Below, one piece after another: positions 32,542 through 38,956 of a stretch of 38,956 nucleotides of DNA. This stretch comes from Ignavibacteriota bacterium (lineage in GTDB: Bacteria; Bacteroidota; Ignavibacteria; Kapaibacteriales; UBA2268). The notes beneath the pieces are model-generated. The model had not been told where the DNA came from. It worked only from the letters and a program-made list of their open reading frames with translations, and did no database searches. Every line of letters starts with the position of its first letter. The first letter of the stretch is position 1. The DNA is taken from assembly GCA_020437395.1 (NCBI GenBank), contig JAGQWJ010000025.1, positions 5,973 to 44,928 on the forward strand, in the 5' to 3' direction. The position numbers were made by a program, and so were the translations under genes.

Positions 32542-33381
32542 CTAAGCATTTTTCAATTTTTCAATATCAAATTTAGTCATTTTTAAAAATGCATCAACAA
32601 CTCTTGGTGATTTTTCTGGGTCAGCCATTAATTCACCTAATACTCTTGGTACAATCTGCCAAGATACTCCGAACTTGTCTTTTAGCCAGCCACATTTATC
32701 CTCTCTCCCACCTTCCTTCAACTTATCCCAATAGTAATCTATCTCATCTTGTGTGTCACAAGTAATAACGATTGACACACCTTCGTTAAATTGGAATTTG
32801 TGATCAGCAGAACTATCCATCGCCATCATAGTGTAGCCGTTAAGTGAAAATTGAGCATGCTTTACATTACCATCAATATCATCATCACCGGTATTGTATT
32901 TCAATATACCCTGGATGTTAGTATTGTCAAATATGGATGTATAAAAATTGATAGCTTGTTCAGCTTTACCGTTTTGCTCACCAACAAACATTAATGTCGG
33001 TGAAATTCTTTGCTCCGTATCTTGCTTTTCCCCAAGATAAAGCTGCCAATTAACGCCAAATTTATCTTCAACCCAACCGTAACATTCGCTCCAATCGTAT
33101 TTATCAAGCGGCATAAGAACATTACCATTATAAGATAATAGTTCCCAAGCTCTTCGTATTTCATCTTTATTTTGGTAAGTAACCATGAAAGAGATTGAAG
33201 GGTTTATCTTATGCACATCACCCCCATTCAATCCCATAAATGTATGTCCTAGTATATCGAACATAACAGCAAGCGGATTTTCGGATTTAATAGCTGAATT
33301 TTCGAAAACGGAGCAGTACAGCTCCGCTGCCTTTTTTGCGTTACCGTCAAACCAAAGACAAGGGTGAAGGCATACACTCAT
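32542..33381 (-). CDS. Two-domain VOC protein of the PhnB type
   Basis: A 279-residue protein made of two PhnB-like vicinal-oxygen-chelate units, often annotated as 3-demethylubiquinone methyltransferase-like. The first has LHPCLWFDGNAKKAAELYCSVFENS and CYGWVEDKFGVNWQLYLG; the second has SPTLMFVGEQNGKAEQAINFYTSIFDNT and KCGWLKDKFGVSWQIVP. This looks like an internal duplication in one chain. It starts inside the end of the SRPBCC gene (4-base ATGA overlap), and its stop abuts the MATE ATG. Substrate unknown; binding or modifying small toxic molecules is an inference from neighbours. Confidence 0.9.
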   Translation of the reverse strand: MSVCLHPCLWFDGNAKKAAELYCSVFENSAIKSENPLAVMFDILGHTFMGLNGGDVHKINPSISFMVTYQNKDEIRRAWELLSYNGNVLMPLDKYDWSECYGWVEDKFGVNWQLYLGEKQDTEQRISPTLMFVGEQNGKAEQAINFYTSIFDNTNIQGILKYNTGDDDIDGNVKHAQFSLNGYTMMAMDSSADHKFQFNEGVSIVITCDTQDEIDYYWDKLKEGGREDKCGWLKDKFGVSWQIVPRVLGELMADPEKSPRVVDAFLKMTKFDIEKLKNA

Positions 33382-34271
33382 TTTGAATCCCCACTATTTT
33401 CGCTAATTTCTTTTAGTTTGTTAAGTGCTTTAGGCCACATTGCAGAAAAATATTCATCATACTCGGGATAGGAGTCACATATAACTTCAACTTTAGTTTT
33501 ATTACCGTCTGAATAGAAATAGTAATTTTCTAATCCACCTGACCATTTTTCGATTTCTTCACCAGTAGTGATTTCTTCGGTCCCTTTCAGTAAACCAAGA
33601 TGCTCGATAGAGATAAATTTATTAGGTATGTTTTCTTTTATTCGGCTTACCATACCTTCTTCATTCCCTTCTGCATCACAACCAACAAATAAGATTTTTG
33701 AGCCTTTATCCCAACTACCTTTGAAGCTAGAAGTAGGGTTAAATTCTGCAGTCCATTGACTATAACTGTCTTTTGATATCATTTTAGAATACACTGTCTC
33801 GATTGGTGCATTAATATTAACATCAAACTTTAGTTTCACCCAATTTCTAGGAGTTTCCGAATAATTTTTAAATGAATTAAGTATACTTTGCCACCCTGCT
33901 TTTTGCATTTCTATTGGATTCTCATTTTCTGCTTCAAATGTAGAAATCAGTTCAGTTCCACCATCAATTTTAGTAAAAGTAGTCCAAACTTTTCTTCCAT
34001 CATCCAATGTATAAACTATTCTTTCATGTTCATCAACTTCATTGTAAACACCACTAAAATCGAATCCGAACGAACCATCTTTCGCTTCCATTCTTGAGTT
34101 GAATCTACCTCCTATTCTCAAATCATTCTCAGCAGATGTTGTGTGCCAATCCTCAGAAGGAGCGTTCCATTTTATTATATGTTCTGGACCTGTCCATACA
34201 TCCCAAACCTTCTCTATAGGTGCATTTACCTTTGCTTCTATTGTCACTAGTTCTTTTTTTGAATTTGCCAT
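33378..34271 (-). CDS. Two-domain SRPBCC (AHSA1/START-like) protein
   Basis: A 297-residue protein with two START-like domains in tandem. The first begins VTIEAKVNAPIEKVWDVWTGPEHIIKWN with GGRFNSRMEAKDGSFGFDFSG; the second begins KFDVNINAPIETVYSKMIS. Each has the hydrophobic pocket of the SRPBCC fold, used to bind lipids or other hydrophobic molecules. A strong ribosome site GGAG lies upstream. It is first in the operon SRPBCC, VOC, MATE and is divergent from a GlxA-type regulator, which probably controls it. Confidence 0.88.
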   Translation of the reverse strand: MANSKKELVTIEAKVNAPIEKVWDVWTGPEHIIKWNAPSEDWHTTSAENDLRIGGRFNSRMEAKDGSFGFDFSGVYNEVDEHERIVYTLDDGRKVWTTFTKIDGGTELISTFEAENENPIEMQKAGWQSILNSFKNYSETPRNWVKLKFDVNINAPIETVYSKMISKDSYSQWTAEFNPTSSFKGSWDKGSKILFVGCDAEGNEEGMVSRIKENIPNKFISIEHLGLLKGTEEITTGEEIEKWSGGLENYYFYSDGNKTKVEVICDSYPEYDEYFSAMWPKALNKLKEISENSGDSK

Positions 34272-34353
34272 TTTTTTACTCCAAAATTGTATTAATCATA
34301 AATAAGACTTCACAAAATTCAACAAAATTTTATAATTTGCAACAGTGTAAATG

Positions 34354-34382
34354 CGACAATACTTAGGGCAATTTACGACAAT
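34354..34382. promoter_or_regulatory. Candidate AraC-type operator: direct repeat CGACAAT spaced 22 bp
   Basis: CGACAAT lies at 34354-34360 and again at 34376-34382, 22 bases apart, just upstream of the GlxA-type regulator and in the spacer shared with the SRPBCC operon. Each copy is preceded by T and one purine (TGCGACAAT, TACGACAAT). Direct repeats about two helical turns apart suit dimeric AraC regulators. Confidence 0.45.
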
Positions 34383-34402
34383 TATCATATAATAATATAA
34401 TC

Positions 34403-35371
34403 ATGAAAAAAGTAAGTATAATAGTACCTGAAACTGCAGTTATAGAGGCTGTAGCAGACCCTCACTATTTGTTCCGTGCAGTCAATCAATTCCTAAAGCA
34501 ACAAAGTAAAGAAAAATTATTCGATATAGAAGTGGTAGGTCTCAAAAAGCACATAGAACTTGAGAACAATCTCTATACTGTCAATGTAGATAGAACTATT
34601 GATGAAGTAAGCGAAACTGATTTGATTATAATACCCGCAATCAGCGGTGATTTTGGAAAAGCAATAGAAAAGAATTTGGAATATATACCTTGGCTTATTA
34701 ATCACTATGAGAATGGGGCAGAATTGGCCTCACTCTGTGTTGGTTCATTTTTATTGGCTTCCACAGGTTTGTTAAGCAGTAAGAAGTGCTCTTCGCATTG
34801 GGTAAGTGCTAATCAGTTCAGAGCATTTTTCCCAGATGTCGAATTAGTAGATTATACTATAATAACAGAAGAGAACGGCATTTACTCAAGTGGTGGGGCC
34901 AATTCATATTGGGCATTACTACTATACTTAGTCGAAAAATATACGAATAGAGATACCGCAATATTAGCGGCAAAGTTCTTTGCTATTGATATAGATAGAG
35001 ACAATCAGTCGAGATTTATGATGTTCGAAGGGCAGAAGAATCATGATGACAATCAAGTTTTAGAAGTTCAGAACATAATAGAATCAAATTTGAAAGATAG
35101 AATTACTGTTTCAGATTTGGCTGAGAAATCTTCATTAAGTAGGAGAAGTCTAGAAAGAAGATTCAAAAAGGCGACTAATAATACGGTACTCGAATATATA
35201 CAAAGAATTAAAATAGAAGCAGCCAAACGCAGTTTCGAATTGAGCAGTAAGAATATAACTGAAGTAATGTATGATGTAGGTTACTCAGACGATAAAGCTT
35301 TTAGAACCACTTTTAAAAAAATAACTGGTATGACTCCTATTGAATATAGGAGTAAGTATTATAAAAATTAA
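34403..35371 (+). CDS. GlxA-type AraC regulator with DJ-1/PfpI domain
   Basis: A 322-residue transcription factor. Residues 1-190 form a DJ-1/PfpI amidotransferase-like sensing domain, with the elbow LASLCVGSFLLASTGLL and a following SSHWVSANQF. Residues 215-320 hold two AraC-type helix-turn-helix units: ITVSDLAEKSSLSRRSLERRFKKATN and ITEVMYDVGYSDDKAFRTTFKKITGMTPIEYR. It is divergent from the SRPBCC-VOC-MATE operon with 131 bases between, a standard arrangement for a local regulator. The elbow cysteine is kept, but many GlxA-type proteins have no enzymatic role. Inducer unknown. Confidence 0.93.
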   Translation: MKKVSIIVPETAVIEAVADPHYLFRAVNQFLKQQSKEKLFDIEVVGLKKHIELENNLYTVNVDRTIDEVSETDLIIIPAISGDFGKAIEKNLEYIPWLINHYENGAELASLCVGSFLLASTGLLSSKKCSSHWVSANQFRAFFPDVELVDYTIITEENGIYSSGGANSYWALLLYLVEKYTNRDTAILAAKFFAIDIDRDNQSRFMMFEGQKNHDDNQVLEVQNIIESNLKDRITVSDLAEKSSLSRRSLERRFKKATNNTVLEYIQRIKIEAAKRSFELSSKNITEVMYDVGYSDDKAFRTTFKKITGMTPIEYRSKYYKN

Positions 35372-35434
35372 CATTTTAATTGTAATTACGTATATTAGTA
35401 AATCCATATACATGTATTAGATGCAAGATTCATA

Positions 35435-35938
35435 ATGAAATTATTTAGACTGTTGACAATAATCTTTGTCTTTACATTTGTTACACTGAATGCTCAAGTA
35501 ACTGATTTCCAGCGTGGTTTAGAAGCATTCAATGCTCATAAGTACGAGAAGGCATTTAAGCATTTGGTAAAATATGCTAGAGATTCTAATGATTGTGTTT
35601 CGCAATACATAGTTGGTTATTGCTATGCAGACTCTAGTCTCACTATAGCAAATGATTCTTTGGCTGAGCATTATTTATTAATGGCTTCTGAATTGAAATA
35701 TGGCAGGGCAATGGGTTTGTTGTCAGTGCTCTACTTCAAGAAACAAAGCTATGACAAGCATTGGACAATAATGTCTTACGTTTGGGCTGAGTTAGCGGCT
35801 TATTACGACCCTATACAAAGTGTTAATTCACGGAGACAAGTAATAAAAGAATCGCTTGACGAAGAGGAAATCAAAAAGGCAGAAGCGATAATTGCTGAGA
35901 AAAAGAAATTACTTGATCTGATAGAAATATGTATGTAA
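35435..35938 (+). CDS. Secreted Sel1/TPR-like repeat protein
   Basis: A 167-residue exported protein with a signal peptide of about 20 residues ending LNAQ. The mature part has helix pairs such as QRGLEAFNAHKYEKAFKHLVKYA, SQYIVGYCYADS and AEHYLLMASELKYGRAMGLLS, as in Sel1-like or tetratricopeptide repeats, which form protein-binding solenoids. The C-terminus is a charged helix. No enzyme motif is visible. It is convergent with the clpB-like gene, and a hairpin lies between them. Confidence 0.72.
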   Translation: MKLFRLLTIIFVFTFVTLNAQVTDFQRGLEAFNAHKYEKAFKHLVKYARDSNDCVSQYIVGYCYADSSLTIANDSLAEHYLLMASELKYGRAMGLLSVLYFKKQSYDKHWTIMSYVWAELAAYYDPIQSVNSRRQVIKESLDEEEIKKAEAIIAEKKKLLDLIEICM

Positions 35939-35967
35939 AAAAATAGGAGAAACTTACGCATCTCCTA
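35937..35967 (-). terminator. Terminator for the clpB-like gene
   Basis: TAGGAGA (35944-35950) pairs with TCTCCTA (35961-35967); on the minus strand seven T follow (35943-35937). The T run overlaps the stop codon of the convergent gene. Confidence 0.72.
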
Positions 35968-35978
35968 ATATTATTTAT

Positions 35979-37295
35979 CTATTCATCAATTTTAAATGTA
36001 AACTTACCGTCTCCATCTGTATCAACAATTATAGTACCATTATCTTTTATTAATCCTGAAAGTACTTTCAACGAAAGCGGATCAGTTATTTTCTTCTGAA
36101 TTGTTCGCTTAATAGGACGAGCACCATAATTAACATCATAGCTAATCTCTGCTAACCATTTCAAGGCCTCATCGGTAATCTCTAATTTCAGATTTTGCTT
36201 CGATAATCTTTCTGCTAATATATTGAATTGTAGTTTTGCAATATTCGCCACTTCCTCTTTGAGTAATGGCTTGAACATAACAACTTCATCTATTCTATTA
36301 AGAAATTCTGGACGCATTACCTGCTTCATTTTCCCCACTATCTGCTCTCTTGCCTCTGCTAATAGGGTTTCTCTATTGTCTGAGTTCATCTCCCCCATTT
36401 TACTGGTCAAGTACTCTGTACCTAGGTTTGAAGTCATAATAATAATCGTATTCTTGAAATTCACTGTTCTGCCCTTGCTATCAGTCAATCGACCATCATC
36501 AAGAACTTGCAACAAGATATTGAAAACATCGGGATGAGCTTTCTCAATCTCATCGAGCAAAATTACGCTATATTGCTTACGGCGAACGTTTTCTGTTAAT
36601 TGTCCACCCTCGTCATAGCCCACATAGCCAGGAGGTGCACCTATCAGACGAGTTACGGAGAATTTATCCATGTACTCACTCATATCCAAACGGATAATTG
36701 CATTCTCATCATCGAATAGATATTCGGCTAATGCTTTCGCTAATTCCGTCTTACCAACGCCAGTGGTACCTATGAAGATGAATGACCCAATAGGTCTATT
36801 CTCATCTTGCAAACCGGCTCTAGAACGACGAATTGCATTAGATACAGCAGATACTGCTTCTTCTTGGCCCACAACTCTTTCGTGAAGTAAATCCTCCATT
36901 TTGAGTAACTTTTGCTTTTCGCTCTCTATCATCTTTGAGACAGGTATTCCGGTCCATTTGGATACTATTTCTGCTATGTCCTCTTCGGTAACTTGTTCTT
37001 TGAGTAGGTGGCTGTTTTTTTGCAGTTCTTCTAATTCCTCATTAGCTTTAGTTATTTTTAATTCTAACTGATGAATTTTGCCATAGCGGATTTCGGCAAC
37101 TTTATCTAGATTGCCTTCTCTTTCGTATCTGTCGGCTTCTGTTTTTAGTGCGTCTATTTCTTCTTTGAAAGCTCTAATTTCTTGTAGTTTGCCTTTCTCA
37201 GATTCCCATTTCGCTTTTAATATATTTCGTGTTTCTTTTAGATTTGATAGCTCTATTTCTAGCTCTTTTAATCTATTTTTAGTAGAAGTACTCAT
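35979..37295 (-). CDS. clpB: C-terminal half of ClpB (part of M domain, NBD2, D2-small) lacking N domain and NBD1
   Basis: A 438-residue AAA+ protein that matches the second half of ClpB disaggregases (full length about 860). Residues 1-95 are coiled-coil from the M domain (SEKGKLQEIRAFKEEI, LDKVAEIRYGKIHQLE). NBD2 has Walker A GTTGVGKT (176-183), the pore loop GYVGYDEGG (223-231), Walker B VILLDE (244-249) and the arginine finger in RPEFLNRIDEVV, so it looks able to use ATP. The N domain, all of NBD1 and the first part of the M domain are absent. Upstream, an in-frame TAA lies about 4 codons before the ATG, and the next 90 bases show no NBD1 remains. It could be a 5'-truncated copy, a split clpB with its partner elsewhere, or an assembly break. 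Confidence 0.85.
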   Translation of the reverse strand: MSTSTKNRLKELEIELSNLKETRNILKAKWESEKGKLQEIRAFKEEIDALKTEADRYEREGNLDKVAEIRYGKIHQLELKITKANEELEELQKNSHLLKEQVTEEDIAEIVSKWTGIPVSKMIESEKQKLLKMEDLLHERVVGQEEAVSAVSNAIRRSRAGLQDENRPIGSFIFIGTTGVGKTELAKALAEYLFDDENAIIRLDMSEYMDKFSVTRLIGAPPGYVGYDEGGQLTENVRRKQYSVILLDEIEKAHPDVFNILLQVLDDGRLTDSKGRTVNFKNTIIIMTSNLGTEYLTSKMGEMNSDNRETLLAEAREQIVGKMKQVMRPEFLNRIDEVVMFKPLLKEEVANIAKLQFNILAERLSKQNLKLEITDEALKWLAEISYDVNYGARPIKRTIQKKITDPLSLKVLSGLIKDNGTIIVDTDGDGKFTFKIDE

Positions 37296-37386
37296 AGTTA
37301 TTTCTTCTTAGTTTTAATCTGTATGCTCTAAGACGTTTTTGAAGATGAATAATTTTGAGATAATTATGCTAGGACAGCTATAATAT

Positions 37387-37599
37387 CTAATGTACCTCTT
37401 CCGAATATTCCAAAATATCTCCGGGTTGGCAATCAAGTGCTTTACAAATGGCTTCCATAGTACTAAAACTGATAGCTTTAGCTTTACCTGTTTTAAGAAT
37501 AGACAAATTAGAAATAGTAATATCTACTCTGTCAGATAATTCATTTAACGATATTTTCCTTTTAGCCATCATTACATCAAGGTTTACTATTATAGGCAT
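37387..37599 (-). CDS. Small XRE-family regulator
   Basis: A 70-residue helix-turn-helix protein (KRKISLNELSDRVDITISNLSILKTGKAKAISFSTMEAICKALDCQPGDILEY) of the YozG-like HTH_26 group. The PGDILEY end is typical. In many genomes such regulators sit next to DUF2975 membrane proteins; here its neighbours are a ClC transporter 34 bases upstream and the half-length clpB 91 bases downstream, on the same strand. It may regulate its own transcript or the neighbours. Confidence 0.93.
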   Translation of the reverse strand: MPIIVNLDVMMAKRKISLNELSDRVDITISNLSILKTGKAKAISFSTMEAICKALDCQPGDILEYSEEVH

Positions 37600-37633
37600 A
37601 ATTACACCGTCATTTCGTTTTCTGATTGGAGTT

Positions 37634-38905
37634 CTACTTCTCTTCTTCCATCTGAGATTTGATAAATGGAATGCGTGGAGCCAAAAAGTAACCTGTTAGA
37701 CTTGCAAAAAGAATCGGTATGAAATAGGTGAATCCTGTAAGTGTAGAGATAAGTATCGTTGTACTCATTGGCGTTCGGGTAACACATGAATTAATAGCCG
37801 CCATACAGCTAACAATTGTCAATGAAAGGTTGACAGAAGGTAGAAATGAGTGGATAATCAATCCGAGTGTAGCCCCAGAAAAGAATAATGGAATAATAAA
37901 ACCTCCCCTCCATCCTGATGTTACTGTTAATGCGATTGCTAATAACTTAAATAATAGGATTGTACTTAGTAATTCAAGTGTGAAGTTTCCTTCCAGCAAT
38001 TCATTTATTTGATGATGTCCAAAATAACGAGTAATCGGATAAAAATAAGAAATACACCCTAATAATATTCCTCCAATTAATGTATTAATATAAATAGGAG
38101 CTTTTAGGAATGAAAAAGCCAATTTGAGTTGTCTTGTTACTATTATAAAAATCCATCCAAGTAAAGTGGCACCTATTGCAAATAAGACGGCGTATAAAAA
38201 ATCAAACTTATCATTCATTTCGTAGTTCGGTATTTGCCAAATAGGACCAATTCCAAGATGAACAATTATTGCAAATATAACATAGCTAAAACAACTAGCT
38301 ACGAAAGCAGGAATAATTGCTTTGTAATATTCTACAGCGTATTTATGATGTAATATTTCTAAAGAAAACAGACTGCCACCCAATGGTGCTCCGAAAAGTG
38401 CGGTGAAACCTGATGCCATTCCGGCAATGCTCAGTGAACGCATATCTTCACCTTTTAAGCGGAATAGTTTTCCCATCCAAGAGCCAATAGATCCTGTTAC
38501 CTGTACTAATGGGGCCTCTGGTCCCAGACTTCCACCCGAACCAACACAAAGCAATGATGATAGAATCATAGATGTATTGTTTTTAGGGTCTAATTTTCCA
38601 TTCTTAAACCTAATATTGTTTACGATTAGTTGTATTTCACCAGGGTCTCCAATTTTGTGAATTACGATACCAGCCAATAACCCAGCTGAAGCCATTACTG
38701 GAATCACCTGCCAGCCTTTGAAAAATGAAATTGCTTCAGTTATTAATTCCAGAACAATCCAATATCCACCTGCTGTAATGCCTCCTATTAATCCCAATAA
38801 TGCCCACAAAAAAACCATTCTGTTGAATACGAAGGGAGTAAAATTTATTGGTTGGTCTAGTATGTTTAAGTACTTAATTAACTTTTTTCTTCTTTTTAGT
38901 CGCAT
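37634..38905 (-). CDS. ClC family chloride channel / H+ exchanger
   Basis: A 423-residue inner-membrane protein of the ClC family. The selectivity-filter region is GSGGSLGPEAP at 122-132, where E130 sits at the place of the gating glutamate. The second pore motif is GWRGGFIIPLFFSGA. The segment MASGFTALFGAPLGGSLFSLE and a late NSCVTRTPMSTTILISTLTG are family-typical. Length is normal and no CBS domains follow. The kept glutamate agrees with an exchanger, but anion and coupling cannot be decided. Start at the ATG at 38905; an internal M30 is possible. It leads the minus-strand group with the XRE regulator. Confidence 0.92.
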   Translation of the reverse strand: MRLKRRKKLIKYLNILDQPINFTPFVFNRMVFLWALLGLIGGITAGGYWIVLELITEAISFFKGWQVIPVMASAGLLAGIVIHKIGDPGEIQLIVNNIRFKNGKLDPKNNTSMILSSLLCVGSGGSLGPEAPLVQVTGSIGSWMGKLFRLKGEDMRSLSIAGMASGFTALFGAPLGGSLFSLEILHHKYAVEYYKAIIPAFVASCFSYVIFAIIVHLGIGPIWQIPNYEMNDKFDFLYAVLFAIGATLLGWIFIIVTRQLKLAFSFLKAPIYINTLIGGILLGCISYFYPITRYFGHHQINELLEGNFTLELLSTILLFKLLAIALTVTSGWRGGFIIPLFFSGATLGLIIHSFLPSVNLSLTIVSCMAAINSCVTRTPMSTTILISTLTGFTYFIPILFASLTGYFLAPRIPFIKSQMEEEK

Positions 38906-38956
38906 TGAACTACTTACTTTCTACAAAGTTGATTCTAACAAAACCCAACTTAAAAA

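Overview
The window is AT-rich (roughly two thirds A+T by eye), gene-dense, and typical of the Bacteroidota/FCB group. Evidence for this: secreted proteins ending in type IX secretion (T9SS) type A sorting domains, one with the NYPNPF signature common in Ignavibacteria/Kapabacteria-like and related lineages; a PNGase F-like secreted protein; few strong Shine-Dalgarno sites; several promoter boxes of the Bacteroidota form TAnnTTTG; a TopA without zinc fingers; and many small lipoproteins and YCII, DUF1801, VOC and SRPBCC proteins. The species cannot be named from the sequence alone. I saw no rRNA, tRNA, IS element, prophage or CRISPR array.

Layout. 1-1298: the end of a probable LptD-like outer-membrane protein, then a receiver-histidine kinase hybrid. 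1272-4521 (minus): a two-gene unit of an acyl-CoA synthetase and an FAD-linked oxidase. 4608-12004: three large secreted T9SS cargo proteins, one PNGase F-like with a LamG domain and two tandem Ig-like paralogues. 12005-12125 holds a compound palindromic repeat. 12126-15248: a small lipoprotein convergent with a minus-strand purF, yraN, beta-barrel operon. 15249-18116: a membrane protein/XRE pair, an MDR oxidoreductase and two decayed genes, each with one in-frame stop. 18117-24961: a GT-C-like membrane protein, a YCII protein, a PIN-type toxin-antitoxin module between two copies of a 40-bp terminator/promoter element, then a co-directional run of small accessory genes (PH-like membrane protein, DUF1801, VOC, TfoX-like, nitrilase, SMR exporter, SdiA-regulated-like lipoprotein). 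25039-29519: housekeeping genes for trigger factor, 2-Cys peroxiredoxin and topoisomerase I. 29589-35938: a secreted Asp-box protein, a detoxification-like operon (double SRPBCC, double VOC, MATE) divergent from a GlxA-type AraC regulator, and a Sel1/TPR-like secreted protein. 35979-38905 (minus): a ClC transporter, a small XRE regulator and a gene encoding only the C-terminal half of ClpB.

The points most worth following are the half-length ClpB beside an XRE regulator, the toxin-antitoxin module bracketed by a duplicated terminator/promoter, the terminator-promoter overlap that moves the start of trigger factor, the two Ig-like paralogues whose first domain is conserved while the rest diverges, and the two single-stop pseudogenes. 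I found no clear case of an entirely new multi-gene system. The half-ClpB locus and the flanked toxin-antitoxin locus come closest.
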